Shown here in pieces: positions 1 to 12,839 of a stretch of DNA of 64,000 nt. Origin of the DNA: Mallotus nudiflorus (taxonomy: Eukaryota; Streptophyta; Magnoliopsida; Malpighiales; Euphorbiaceae). The first letter of the stretch is position 1. Each line of letters starts with the position of its first letter. The stretch is from the NCBI GenBank assembly GCA_947683625.1, contig CANTUR010000423.1, forward strand, positions 310,001 through 374,000, given 5' to 3'. The position numbers were made by a program, and so were the translations under genes. Under the pieces are notes generated by a model. It did not search any database and was not told where the DNA came from. It saw nothing but the letters and a program-made list of their open reading frames with translations.

Positions 1-932
1 CCCCTAGTTGGGTTGTTTCTTGCTCTGGTGCTTTTAGCAATCCTCTTTTTCTCACTTTCAATCTCCTCAGCTTCCAAACCATCATTATAAAGGTCTATAA
101 ATGTCTTAAGGTTCATTATTTGCAACCTCTCAACCAGATTGGGCAACACATTTTAGACTATCATCCTAACTTGATCCTTCGTAGCCAATTTGTTCTTCAT
201 TAATCCTACCTTATTTATGAATCTAGTCAAAAAATTAAAAAATGATTCATTAGGATTATGCTTGGTCAATTCTAAATCCCTGATAGACACTTCAAGCTTG
301 GTATTATAGTCATGTTACTTTAGGAAAGTGGTACATAATTCTCTCTAATCAGCTCGGATAGACTTTTCTAACCCATGATACTAATTAACTACCATACCCT
401 CCAAGGATAGCACAAATAACTTAGTAACTACAAATAAAGGAGCCTTAGTGGTGCTCATAGTAATTGTATATTAACTAAAGTGGATCCTTGGGTCTCCAGT
501 ACCATTAAACTTCTACAGATATGGCATCTTAAACTTATTAGGTAGCTTATCTTCCTCAAATTGCATCACATCATCAAAATCAAATGAATATTCGATGTCA
601 TATCCTCTCATTAATTCTTCCATTTTGGACATCTTTTGAGTCAGTGCTTTCATCTGCTGGGATTCCAGCTCTTGAACTTGCTCAAGTGATTTCCTTTTTG
701 CTTTTTCAACCATATAGTTCTCAATATCCTCCAATTTCATTTCCACAGTAGGTACATTCCTGGCAGCATTTAAAGGTTGCCCTCCATTATTGTCATTATT
801 AGCATATGGATCTTTCGTAATAGCAGCAGGTGGAATTACAGTAACAGGTGTAAGTGTAGCTGCAACTAGTGGCATTAACTTAGATAAGGCTTGTCTTAGT
901 TCATCTTGCATCATTGCTCTCATGCCATCCAT
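1..932 (-). pseudogene. Decayed gag of a Tat-type Ty3/gypsy element (partial)
   Basis: Reading from 932 down to 1, the N-terminal 139 residues are open (513-932) and end in the motif KFKMPYL, matching the KFKFPDM motif of the intact gag at 26.9 kb. A stop follows, but the same reading continues as a retrotransposon gag domain with recognisable pieces such as LEVSIRDLELTKHN, NPNESFFNFLTRF and VGLMKNKLATKDQ, interrupted by several stops (TAG where CAG or TGG is expected). This is a structural capsid-like protein of an LTR element. It runs off the left edge, so pro-pol lies outside the window. The primer site and LTR to its right (1901-4051) fit minus orientation. The stretch 943-1209 also reads open on minus and may be the extreme N-terminus or leader. 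Family assignment is strong; the copy is clearly dead. Confidence 0.82.
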
Positions 933-1900
933 TAAATCTCCCCTAATGTCTTCTAGGATCTAGTTTCCTCCTTATTATTATTCCATCTCTTCTGTTTGAG
1001 TTGGAGTAGCTTCTAGGTAAAACGGGTTGATAAGGCTCTTTTCCAAACTGCGAAGGATCCTCTTTAGCTGTTGATTTTGAACTTAAATCAGTTCTCACTA
1101 ATCTGACACTACTTTGTTTCCAAACACAAGAAGACCCGAATGAATCTATGATGGTTGTAAAAGAAAGTGTTAGTATGATGCATGTATGCATGATGCATAT
1201 GTTATGCAATAAGTAGCAAGTAGCAAGTCAAATTAAGTAATAAGTTAAGTGTACATACATCCTTCCAACCTTATTCCTCCTACACATGTATTCAATGGCG
1301 AGTCTCTTTTCCTAGGATTTTTGGTCTTAGCCATAATATCAATAGAGGATATCAAGAACCGATGTGTATGCCAAATCTCTCAAAGCAGTAAAGCATAGAA
1401 ATAATATTTCTAGGTGTAAAAGATTAGCCCAATCTTTATTAGCCCAAATGGGCTTTATAGTATGGGCTTGGGCTGTTCTAGACAGAAATACCTCATGACA
1501 ATATTCACAAGCAATTTGGGTAATCCTTAGGGAAGTTACTAGGCCACTATATGAGTTGAGTCCGGTAAAAAGGTCAAGGTTCCCTTAGTAAGATGCCCTA
1601 TTTTAAGATTTGAGTCACAGGCCAAGGTTAGAGAGGCCCAACATCCTTTGCAAACTCAGGAGGAGACTACCCCCCTTTAGGACTTGGGTTACAGACTCTG
1701 GTCAGATGAGCCCAGTAATCTCTCTTAAACCAAGATAAGGCTAAGAGTGATGGTTAGTCAATTTACAACTCCATGAAGCTAATGGAATCATGTCATCAAC
1801 CAATGCCATCGATTAATAGGGACATGCAGAATGAATGAAAGAATAAAATAATAATTAATAAAATAATTCTAAAGAACACAAGTAGAATCACTATCTCTTA

Positions 1901-1918
1901 TCCCCAAAGGCGTCGCCA
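1901..1918 (-). promoter_or_regulatory. Primer-binding site, tRNA-Arg type
   Basis: The minus strand reads TGGCGACGCCTTTGGGGA directly inside the LTR end. It resembles the TGGCGACTCC-type site of Tat/Ogre elements, which is thought to pair with tRNA-Arg. The intact element at 25582 has the closely related TGGCGACTCCATTGGAGA. One separating base lies between the site and the LTR, as in the intact element. Confidence 0.7.
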
Positions 1919-1919
1919 C

Positions 1920-4051
1920 TATAAACGGTGGGGTTTAGCACATGCCCAAGATTTTAGCAACCGCGACACTATTTGAGCTCAAGGGTCTAGAGAACACACT
2001 AACCATTGTCACAAAGGCATGCCATGGAGATGAGGAGTCGCCACCCAAGGTAATAACTAGGATAAATAAAAATAGTGGTACTCAATTTTTTTAAAGAAAG
2101 CTAGCACCATAACCAGGAGATTCTGGATACGGAATACTAACTTCTTTCAATCTTATGTTCATTTAGAATTACTTTATAAATTATGATGTTATCCTCTATT
2201 TACATACAATTTCATATAAACCCTTTTTTAAAACAATTAACTCCAGGCAAACTAGTCATGAAAATACATGTAAACAATGCATTCATCATAATCCCTAGGT
2301 TAGTCTAATCTACATTAATTTTAATTAAATGAGCTACATCTACATGTTTTTATTTATAAGTGAGCCTAAAGACTAATGGGCCTAATTCTTATTTAATTTT
2401 AATTAAGTGAACCTAAGTCTATTTATTTTAATTTTAAAAGTGGGCCTAAATCTACCACTTATGAAGTATTTAAATTAATGGGTCTAATTCTACATGCTTT
2501 AATTCTAAAGTGATCTTAAATCTATAAATTATGAAAAATGCTTAAATTAAATGGGTTAAGACTAAATTAATTAAATTAAATGGGTTATGTCTAAATTAAT
2601 TAAATTAAGTACGTCTATGTCTAAATTAATCTAAATAGGCCTAAATTGATTTTAAAATTAAATCTAAAAATACAACTAAAAGCTTATTTATTAAATGGGT
2701 TAGAGCCTAAATGTGGGCTTGGGGCTCAAAACACATAAAAAAAATCAAAAACACAAAGAAATCAAAACTAACAAATAAAAAAGATCAACCATGAAATTAA
2801 ATTATTTCTTCTAAAAAAACCTAATTTTAATTAACATGCAACCTAAATTAATCTACTGCCCCCATTGATTTTAATTACCAAATTGAACCTAATTTACCAA
2901 TTAATTTTTAAGAACAAGAGAACTAAATTTTCATTATTCCCACTATCGGGGCTATTATAGAGTCTACCAAAGTAATATAGAAAATAAAATTAAAATTACA
3001 ACCTTTGAGAAAATAAATTAAATAAATTCAAAACCAAAAAAAATCAAATAAACTCAATATAGCAAGATAACAATTAAATCAGGATCTTAGACTTTTGGCT
3101 TTTATTCATGGATTCTCCATGGGTTTCCTTGGTCACTCATCACCAAAAACATGAAACACAAAGAATAAAAAAAAAAGAAAATAAGATTAGAATTAATGGA
3201 CAAAGAAAACAAAATAATGAAATTAAACAAAAAACATACAAAATCATAAAATGATATAAAGAAAAAATTAATAAAAAGAAAGGAGTAGAAGAGTAATGCT
3301 ATGCAAATGCTATTTGAATGCCTCTCGGAATGGGATTTCACCATTTTGAGAAAATTGACTCTGTGTTTTCTTGATTTCTGAACTTTAAAAAGAACATATT
3401 TTTTTTTGCTTTGAAAAGGTTTTTTATGAAACCTATAGTTGAAGGTTAGGTCTTTTCTTTCCCTCTATGTTTTTTTAATCAAACCTTCTTTTTTTTTTAC
3501 AGTAGCTAGTTAGGTTCCCCCCCTCTCTGCCAATCTTTTCTTTTTATATCTCATTCCTAAGCTAACCACTTACGTTATCACGGTAGCCCTGATCTCTTCC
3601 TCCCCAAAAACAAACAGGATAAGAAGATAAAAAAAAAAAGATTATATGCGTAAAAGATGCGTACTAGACTGATTACTCAAATTAATTTATTTATTACAAT
3701 AAATTAAACTTGGACCAATCACAGTAAAAAAAAAAGACTTTTACTAAAAATTTTTAGGACCTCGGCATTGTAAAATGTTGACCGACATTATGTAATGCCG
3801 ATTAACATTATGTAATGCCAATTGGCATTGCATAATGCTAATCGGCATTATGTAATGTCGATTGGTATTACGCACATTTTTAAATATGCCCTTACAAAAT
3901 TCAATTTTTTTGCAATTAAACCCAAAAAATGTTGCAATTTAGCCTTTAAAATTGTGAAATTTAATACTAGAGGTAAATTTTTGACTAAATTTTCATCATA
4001 GAGGCTTTCATCGCATTCATACTCAAATCATCCCAAAATTAAGTGCTTACA
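1920..4051 (-). mobile_element. 5' LTR of the minus-strand Tat-type element
   Basis: On minus the LTR begins TGTAAGCACTTAATTTTGGG at 4051, a typical Tat-type start, and ends next to the primer site at 1920, giving about 2.13 kb. The last base pair is TA rather than CA, the same change seen in the 5' LTR of the intact element. It is AT-rich and has lost clear promoter motifs. Near its start, at 3765-3860, it holds a short array of palindromes. The partner LTR is outside the window. Boundaries rest on homology to the intact element and could be off by a few bases. Confidence 0.68.
3765..3860. repeat. Array of about 20-bp palindromes (GGCATTATGTAATGCC)
   Basis: Four to five adjoining units of roughly 20 bp read CGGCATTATGTAATGCCGAT or decayed versions such as TGGCATTGCATAATGCTA. 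Each unit is nearly self-complementary. The array lies inside the LTR, about 200-290 bases from its start. It parallels the unrelated GAGGCGATCGCCTC arrays in the LTRs of the 23.5-40.2 kb element. Confidence 0.75.
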
Positions 4052-4830
4052 GAAGGAATCTCGCATTTGATCACCTACTTTGAAGTATTTGCGTAGGCTC
4101 ATGGCCCATTCCTTATTTCCTTGGAAATAAGGGGATTATATGGTTACCACCACCGAACTAAACATTCTGTATTGCATGGTCAATGATAGGAAACTTGATA
4201 TTTTTTAATGCTTTAGCCGAAAAATTAAGGGATGTAGCTACATATAACTAGGGCTATCAAGCTAGGAGGACTACTGACCACCATGGCTATTTACCTAGGC
4301 TTTGATATTAAAAATATACCATTTGAAAAGGTCAAGGGTCATTTCTTCATTGACATTAATATTATGAAAGCTATAGGTTTAGTCCGTGTTGACCAATAAG
4401 GAAGAGCATTCCTTACCCAACCTATACCACCAGAGGAACCATAAGAAGAGGAGGAGGAGGAAGATCAAGAAGCTACCCTTAATGCGGTCATGGTAAGGTT
4501 GGACACCTTGGAACTTTAAGTGGGAGTAGTTGATTCAAATGTTGGTGAGTTGAATACATTGGCACACTGATTGGACCTTACAATGATGGGAATGAATCAA
4601 AATGTTAATTTGATAAACCATAATCTTATGGCATTCTTCAATGCTCAAAATTTTATTCCTCCACCTATCTGCCCATTCATGATGATCCAAAAGAGGAAGA
4701 AGATGACTCCTCATCCAAGGATGAAGGAGAAGAGTAAAGACTTATGTTGTATAAACACTTTAATTAGTAGATGTTTCCTTGTATTCGTATCTTTATTTCT
4801 CTGTATCCGTGCTACTCAAACACTTTAGTT
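4052..4830 (+). pseudogene. Athila-like ORF1 / plant transposon protein remnant
   Basis: Across frames the plus strand reads pieces such as LKYLRRLMAHSLFPWK, TTTELNILYCMVND and LGGLLTTMAIYLGFD. These are followed by a glutamate-rich hinge and a heptad-like tail (ATLNAVMVRLDTLEL, VGVVDSNVGELNTLAH, then the open piece 4571-4828). This order fits the extra protein that Athila-type elements carry between pol and the 3' LTR (ATHILA ORF-1 or plant transposon protein families). Several stops and at least one frameshift make it dead. Its sequence starts abruptly at the end of the minus-strand LTR, which suggests that element landed in it. The exact Pfam family is uncertain. Confidence 0.55.
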
Positions 4831-5239
4831 CATAAGGAGATACTTTAAATAGAAGTCATTTCCCCATGTCCATGTCCCTATTTTTCGTATCCTCATATTT
4901 GTGTATGTGCAACCTAGGTGAAGACTTTGTTTTAAATTATTATCTCATTCTTGCATGAATAATGTTTCTTTTAAGTTGTTTTTGATTTTATGTTTTATGG
5001 ACCTGTGTTTTATTTTGTGTTTGTTATGTTTTATTATGTTTATTTGAATTGTTGAAGTTTGTTTTGTTTTAGTTTAAGTTGTTTCAAGATTTTATTTTAT
5101 TAATGTTAATTGACCTTTATTTCCTATTTAATTTTTCTCTCATATGGATGACATGAGTTTATGATACTTGTTCTATAAAAATTAATGACAATCAAATTGA
5201 TAAGAGTTAAGCAACCAATTTTTCATGTTCATAACATGT

Positions 5240-5455
5240 TTTAGGCACAACTGTGCACATTATGCACATAACCGTGTGCCTTCAGAGCTCAAAATTCATG
5301 ATCCAAGGATGGTCGTACAACTCCCAGCACACAACTGTGTGACCTGATGAGCTAAAAATTACAAAACTAGGGCACACGATTGTGCGCCCTAATACGCATG
5401 GCCGTGCACCCTAATGAACATAGTCGTGCGCTCTGATGAACATAGCCGTCTAATT
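5240..5455. repeat. Cluster of ACGGC/GCCGT-type short palindromes
   Basis: The stretch holds repeated elements such as GCACAACTGTGC, CATAACCGTGTGCC, GCACACGATTGTGCGCCC and CATGGCCGTGCACCC. It resembles the series inside the Athila-like LTR at 8262-8405, so both probably derive from one family. No coding potential was seen between 4830 and 5800. A GAGGACATTACATATTTTAA stretch near 5492 resembles the purine-tract context of Athila elements. Confidence 0.5.
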
Positions 5456-5837
5456 TTTATTTGTCATAATCTTTATCATATGCTCATACAATGAGGACAT
5501 TACATATTTTAAGTATGGAAGAGAATTTAAAATTTTTAAAATTTTAAAATTTTCAATTTGTTTATTCATTTTTTATTTTATTTTATTTTATTTTCCTTAT
5601 CAAGTAGGGATTCCAGGAGAGCTTAATTTCCTATTTGATTCCTAATTCCTATTTGATAAAGGAAACTTTGACTTCATAATCTTTATTTTTCCTTTTTTGT
5701 AAAAATTACGTATTAGTTTCTTTCCTTTTTTTGATTTAGGAATAGAATTCTTTATAACATTTTTTCTTACTTAAACCTTATTATTCTTGTGTTTTTTTTT
5801 TGTTATTTTTTCTCTTTTGCTGTTTTATTTTTTGCAA

Positions 5838-7045
5838 AGACACTAACATTGTTATGATGGCTAGAATAAAAATGTTATATCAGGGAAAGAGGCTTAGTAA
5901 TGGCAAAGGTAAGTCCAAAAATATAAAGGATGATTATAAAGCTTTCTTTGCCATTTACTCAGAAAAGGAAGGTAAAAAGATTCTGCTCCTTAGTTAAAAG
6001 AAATTTTAGCAAGCCAAAATATTTTGATGATGAGGTACTTTTGAAGTTGGGGATTAAAGGAACCATATATGTGTTTTGTAAGAATTTTACACTACATTTA
6101 AGATTCTAGATGAAAATCAAAGGGTCTTTTCATATAGGTTCTTTGGAAAAGAATAATATTTTGACTATGAAATCATGTTTGATATCTTTAGTTTTCCTAA
6201 AGGAGGTGTTTTTCAACCTCCATTGGATTATAATATGAGTAGTTTTTGTCATGAAATCACTAAGGGTGATAGAGTTTGTGAAGGCCAAGTAATAACCAGT
6301 GGTTTAATTAAAGATCACTCATATTTAATTCTACATAAGTTCATGTCACACACCATTTTTGGTAGAAAGGATAGCACTAGGGTTTCTCCATATGAGTTAT
6401 TTATATTGTGGAACTTGAAAACTAACATAAAATTATGTAGCACATACTTTGATTTGCGTTCTATATGGCCTGTTATGTAGGCTAGGAAAGCATTATTATC
6501 ATTGGGGCATATTATCACTAGTTTGGAATTATATTTTGCTCCATATAAATTTGCCAAACATCAATTAGAGCCCATGAAATCCAAATTCCTTAATGAAGAC
6601 TACCTTATTCAAGTTGAAATTATCACAGAATTCAATGAGCTTCATGATGTCACTTCAAGGAGATGCTACTTGTTACACTAAATGACAATGCAACATGGTG
6701 AAGTCCCTTTGCCCCTTAACACTATAAAGGAATAAGCTAATGGAAGTGAAAGCCAAGCAAGGAAAAGAGAGAGCACCAAAAGATGGAGTGAAGGAATCAT
6801 GAAAAAAAACTAAGGAGCTTATGGACATCTCTGGCAATAGGATTGGGAATATAATCATGGACTTGTCTCTTGAGATGGAGAAATTCGAAAGACATTGCGA
6901 AGTAAGGGCGGAAAGGTTGCAAGCCCAAATTGATTAAATCTTTCACATACTCCCTCAAAGTAAAAGGTCTATAATGATTAATGAGGTAGTAAGAGATACC
7001 ATTATCATTCTATTCACTTCCCCACCAAGTGCATCCAAATGAGGG
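5838..7045 (+). pseudogene. Athila ORF1-like protein remnant
   Basis: The best-preserved block (6175-6480 open, then continuing after a stop to about 6680) reads YLILHKFMSHTIFGRKDSTR, VSPYELFILWNLKTN and LLSLGHIITSLELYFAP. This is the pattern of ATHILA ORF-1 family proteins (HKxxAHTIFGRK, then ELFxLW). The N-terminal part is lysine-rich (GKRLSNGKGKSKNIK) and the C-terminal part charged. At least six stops interrupt it, including TAG at 6478-6480 where the frame clearly continues. Function in the element is unknown; by position it has been called env-like. It lies between a spacer and the PPT plus 3' LTR, as expected for Athila. Confidence 0.6.
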
Positions 7046-7951
7046 GAGTACACTGTTCTTTAATTTTTATTTGTTTTTATTTTCTTTCTATGTTTGTGTG
7101 TTTATTTTACTTTAGGAGTCTTGCATGTTTTCGTTTAATTTGTGTGTTGTTCATGTATTACTCTCACACTGGGATTGTTGCAACCTATTCACATATAAAG
7201 TCTCTTATTCATTAAACTTTAGTTTTCTTGAAGAAATGTTTTAATCTTCCTTTAATGATTTTTTTGGACTTTTTAAATTAGGAGAGTAATTCATGGCTAG
7301 GAATTTTTATAATTTAATGAACTTAATGCTTACTTTTCTATTAAATAAATGAATTTAGGTGCTTGATGCTTAAGAAAAATGTTTATAAGTTAGAATTTGA
7401 GTCTAACCTTAGTGTGGTTAAATTCTCATGTATTTTAGTTTATTTTCTTTTCTTAAAAAAAGAGAGAAAATGAGATGGAGTATAAAACGCACACGTTAGG
7501 AGCAAAATTTGAAAAGAATATCTTTAAATGCTCCTTCTGCTCTAATGCTCTTTTTAGAGTAAAAGTACCTAAAGGACCATTTTTGGAGGTATCCGGACTG
7601 AGTAGTGTAGGAAAGGCAGGGGATACTGAGATTGGGAAAACTTTGATTGAATAAAAGTTTTAAAACCTTATATGTGCTGAATTTTTAACTCCCTAATTAT
7701 TAGAATGATTCCTACTTGCTTTCATTTTTCTTGATTGTCAATTATTTGCTTTTATGATTTCAAAAGAAAAGTATGCTCTTCACATAGTAACAATGCATTC
7801 TTGACCTCGAATTACTGTTTTAATTTTGAGTTTTTAAGATTTTTATTAAAGGAAGATTGAGGTAGTTTGTCAAGTTAAAGCTAGTTAATGAGTATGATTC
7901 TTTAAGTGAATATAGTGTATTCGAGCTTTACTTGAGGACAAGCAAACATTC

Positions 7952-7967
7952 AAGTGTAGGGGAATTT
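7952..7967 (+). promoter_or_regulatory. Polypurine tract of the Athila-like element
   Basis: AGTGTAGGGGAATTT follows GAGGACAAGCAAACATTCA, the usual context of the Athila plus-strand primer, and immediately precedes a TGAGTG LTR-like start. Confidence 0.55.
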
Positions 7968-7969
7968 AA

Positions 7970-9420
7970 TGAGTGTGAGAAATGTATTATTTTGAGCACT
8001 CAATGTGCTAGAATTAGGTGTCATTCTAGTTGCATTTGTAATCTTTTCTTAAGTTATTCTTTAGTTTAAGTATTTGTGTTACATGACTTGAGTTTATGTT
8101 CATTTCTAGTATTTTGGTTTACTTTTTATTTTTTTTATGCATTTAGGTGTTCATAGTAATGGAATGAGGCATAGACTTCTGCAGGCTATGGAAGTGTCCA
8201 AGGAGCATTTAAGGCAAAATCTAGCAAGTTTAAGGCTTAGAAGAGACATATGGTTATATTCATTTTTACATATGGCCATGCCTGATTAAAGGTTAGACAC
8301 ACAGCCATGCGTACCCACATGCATAGCCATGCCTGATTGCTGAAATCTTATGAAGACAAGCACACGGGTGTGTGCCTAAACATGCATGGCCATGTGTACT
8401 GCTAGCAACTTTTTGAAATTTGAATTTTGAAGCATTGTAACGGGGGATTTGATGGATTTTTAAAAAGGAAACATATAAAGAGGTTAGAGGCTAGGGTTTT
8501 GTGTAGGTGTAGCCTCAAAGAACAAAAGAATTGAATTCCATTTTTCTTATTCTACATTTTTTTTCCATTTTTCTTATTCTACAATTTTTATAAGTTTTTA
8601 TCTTTCTTTTTATCATAAAAGACTAGTGCTTGTTATGTTGGTTTTTGGAGCTTAAGGAATAAGGATTGAATAATAATAACATTCTACTATCAAGGGGGTT
8701 TTTCTAAATACTTATTATTATTCATTTCTATTTTGATTAATGATGATGTTTATTTTCTTTTATTCCTCTTATTTGTCTCTTATTATCAACATGAATAGCT
8801 AAGTTCTTATTAGGGTTCTTATATCAATTTAACAATATAACAATTGCAATTACACTTAAGCCATCAATCTCAATCCATTGGTTATTGAACTTAATTTCTT
8901 CATAGAATTGATTACCCTTTGATTGAATCTATACAAGGAAACTTGATTAAGAGATAGATTCCATTAGATAAAAATAATAACCTATTAGATGCTTTTTTAG
9001 TTGAGAGACATTAAAGCAACTAATATTGATTAAGGGATGGAGCTTTAAATCGAGTTAACCAACACTTAGTAAGTGAGAGCTACAAATCTAATATGTTAAT
9101 TTACTTGGTTAATTATGGGTTTATCTGAGAGGAAAACCTAGGATTCCTTAGATACCTTCAAATTAAATTAAGATTGGGAATGGCTTAGGTACTAATTGAT
9201 CTTTAAAAATAGTTGAATTGATAATAAGAACCCTAGCTTTTCAAATTGATTGTTAATTATTTCAAACTTCCTTTATTTAATTTTAGTTAATTTCAAAACA
9301 CCATTTTTCATTGTTTAAATAAAAAAAGCACAATTAATATTATAATACTCAATTTGCAATCTCTGTAGGATCCATATTTAATTACTATTTATAGGATTTC
9401 ATATACTTGCAGATTATGCA
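7970..9420 (+). mobile_element. 3' LTR of the Athila-like element
   Basis: The stretch starts TGAGTGTGAG right after the polypurine tract and ends near CAGATTATGCA. The end is preceded by CTCTGTAGGATCC, a sequence typical of the last part of Athila LTRs. Inside (8262-8405) are repeated short palindromic elements such as ATGGCCATG and CACACGGGTGTGTGCC. The 5' LTR is outside the window, or lost, so ends could not be checked by alignment or by a target duplication. Length near 1.45 kb is normal for the family. Confidence 0.5.
8262..8405. repeat. Short palindrome cluster inside the Athila-like LTR
   Basis: Units such as ATATGGCCATGCC, ACACAGCCATGCGT, CATAGCCATGCC, CACACGGGTGTGTGCC and CATGGCCATGTG recur every 20-40 bases. 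They match the type of cluster at 5240-5455. Confidence 0.55.
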
Positions 9421-11351
9421 TCAAATCCTCTTTGTATTCAATTCTTCTCACCGCACTCTTAAAGATAGTTAGGGAATGGTAGAGATAGATTTCGTATTCT
9501 ACTCATTCATAAAGTTAGAATAGTAGGAAGTAAGGAACTATAAAATTTTTGGGTTAATGTTCAGCCCTTGTGAAAAAAACTTATTGTGAAAGGTTATGAG
9601 TGAGCCTTGAAAACTCAATTGGGAAGGCTTGAGTTTGAGTTTTGAAAACACATAGGAATAGGTTTAAGTGAGAGTCTAGAAAATACTTAATGAAAGGTTG
9701 TGTATGAACCTTGAAAACTCAACTTGTAAAATTTTGAGTTTAGCTTTGAAAACTCAATTTTAGAGTAGGTGGTTTGAAAATTAACTTGGATAAGTTAGGT
9801 GGGAGATGTAGGATTGGTTGAGAATCTAAATTTCCTAAAATTGTTTGTGTTTTGATCCTTGCTATATTTCTTATTCTTATACTTGTTGATTCTTACTCTT
9901 TCTTAAATCTCATTTTATTTTTCTCTTAATTTATAAATTTTTCTTTAAACTTTAATTAGTCCTATTCACCACCTTTTATGATTCCACCAAACCACGTTAA
10001 ATAGCAATTTCTCTTATATTTCATACCATTAATCTGGAAAGACATTACTAAAATGAGAGAACATATGAGAGTGTCAAAGGGAGGTTTAGAACAAAAATAA
10101 AAGGAGTCAAAAAATAAAGAGGGGAGAATGAAAAAAAGAACACTAAAAAAAAGAGCAACAATAAAAAGAAAGAGAGGAACACAGAGAATTAAGATGGAAA
10201 AGAAGAAAAATATAAAAAGAAGAAGCCAAAGTAGCTGAAAAAGGGATAATCTATAAACAAAAGAAAAAAATGGTATAAGTTTTTATTTGACAATGGTATA
10301 AGCTTTACACTTTTAGGACCTCATTACTATAATTCTGAAACACTTTTGAGGGTCGAAGATGTTTGCCAAAGCGTTAAAATAATAAAGCCTTTGAGTTCTT
10401 TTTTTTCTTTCTTTTATAATTATATTTTAATAATACAATTGAAAAATACATGTTATGAATTTCATGTGATTCAATTAGTATAACTTTGTCTACATTTGAT
10501 AAACATTGTTTATTGCCTTTTAGTTTTAGAAAACATAATTGAAAGAGTATCATATGTTCTGGTTTAGATTTTAGGGTACTAAGGTGATGCTCCTTCGATG
10601 AGGTGCTGCCTTAATGTGCTATTGTGGAGTTTCTGTCACCTTAGTGTTATTAAGACAATGCCTCATCATAAAGATGCCACCTTTGTATGGACAGGATACC
10701 CCTGACACAATAGTTATAATTTTTATAGTATTTTTATTCTCAGTAATTATCATAATAATTACAAGGTTTTGTGATGTGTTTGTAACTTGTTCTTAATTAG
10801 ATCAATTTGTAGGTGTTATTTATTAGAAAATTAAATTTTATTTTGATGGTTTAAACATGATAGGTTTTAGTTATTGAACACATTTTTTGGTTGTTTTATG
10901 TTGGGACTTTTTACCTCAAACCTACATTTGAAAAAGTTTATTTTTATCTAATTTTTTTTTTTGTGTTCAAATAATTTAGTTTTATTAATTTAAAATTAGG
11001 GTAGTTAATGAATATGTTGAATGTAATCATTTAGATTTTAGTCAAGTTAATAAATTGAATTTTTCATTGATTTTAATTAGTTTTAATTTTGATATATTTA
11101 AAATTTGATGTTTATTTGATGTAATGAAATCTTAAACATAAATTTAAACTAAATTTTATTTTTTTCATGTGTTGTGTTTAATTCAGTGTTTCAATTATTT
11201 TTGTTATTATTCTATGAACTAACTTATGTTCTTTCTTGAGGGTTCTTTATGGGTGGACTAACTGAGAATGAACAATAGCATTCAAGTTGCTATGTAATTA
11301 GTTTTATTTTATTCTTTTATATTTTATTTTATTTGTGTGGAAAAAGGAATG
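9421..11351. other. Intergenic, no gene seen
   Basis: This AT-rich stretch has no supported coding region. It includes an A-rich purine tract at 10070-10270 and, at 10575-10700, a decayed set of GATGAGGTGCTGCC / TGCCTCATC segments reminiscent of the palindrome arrays of the Tat element. Confidence 0.6.
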
Positions 11352-11995
11352 TGTTGGCTATTTTTGGTTTTTTCGGTGATTACGAACATGCCAGAAGGGC
11401 TAAGTCCTCAAAAATGAACTGACTTCTTCCAAATGATTTGTGAATTCCCAAGCGCCTTTACCACAATTTTCTTAGATTTCACAAATGAAAATAAATTTGA
11501 CAATAAAAGAAACTATTTGAATCACTAAAAGAGAAATTATATTGATTTTTTGGAAGCTTAATACAAAGAAAAAGACTAGTAAAAGAAACAATGTAATTAA
11601 CAAGTTAAAGAAAAAGAAAATGACAGTGGCTACTAAAAAATGATTTATTGGTTGATTGGAGATTATTGGAGATGTTTTTTATTGATGTGTGTTCCTCTTA
11701 CTTTTATAGGCCTTCTTCCTTCTTTGCAGGCTACTTCTTCAATTTATTTTTCTAGCAGCTTAAGAGTTTCTTTTGTTCCCTACAAGAATAAATTTGCGTA
11801 AATCCTCAGGCTCCTTCATCCCCAAACTGTCAGTAGTTGTCCCATCTATAGAATCTTCTTGCTTTTAATCATTAAATTGCATTGGTTGGGCTAAACTTTT
11901 CACTAATTTTTGGGTTAAAATTCTAATTAAATCAAATTGAACCATTTAATGGCCTTAATATATCTTAGCCATAAATTTTAAATATGACACAAACA
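11352..11995 (-). repeat. LTR (3' LTR if the element is on minus)
   Basis: It aligns along its whole 644 bp with 17629-18272 with scattered differences. It begins TG and ends CA. Confidence 0.85.
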
Positions 11996-12839
11996 ATGCC
12001 TCTGCATGTAATTAGCTTGGGCACACTAAACCTAATTTATATGTAAAAATTTATGCAGTTTAAACTCTCTTTTTCTTTATGATTATGCCAAATCAAAAGT
12101 GAAATTTGGCTTGAAAACCTCCAATTTACGAACAAAAAGGTCACTGAAGAATATCACAGATAAGCCCAACTTGGCATTCCTAATTTTTGTCAAAGCAATG
12201 AAGCGGCAAAAATAAGCTTTAAGAAATTCTCTGTTCTCCTAAAGTTATCAATCTCAACTCAGTTTTTCTACTTCCTCAAAAAATTCAAATTCAAATTTTT
12301 GCAAAAAAAAATGATTAAAGAAAATCAATTAATTGCTCATTAATTTTCTAATTCTCTAAAAATTTCAATGTTCTCCCAACACATATTTCCCAAATTTACT
12401 CATTTTCCCCATATCACTTTCAAAATTCAAATGTCCAGATATTATTCACTTAAAATCTATAACACCCAATTTTATTCCTTCCCCATGGCTAAAAAACCTA
12501 TAGCTTTGATTTTCTCAAAACATTATTTATTTATTTTTATCTTTTTTTCCCTTCTTCTTTACATTTTCTTTCTTCTCATTGGACAGTTCTCCACCAATGG
12601 ACAGCACCACCTCACTGATCGTCAATGCCAACCAGCCACTGCTTGTTGCCTTGCGCACATCCGATGTAATTGCTACCCCTTGCGTTGCGTCAAACAATAG
12701 TAAGCAGGGCAACGTTGTTGCTGCTTTTCACTTTGCTAACCCGGAATAGTAGCGGGCTATTTACAATCCCCAAGTAGCATACTCCATCAGCTCCTCACCA
12801 TCGCTGCTCATTACACAATAATAAAGGGTTATTGTCCCA

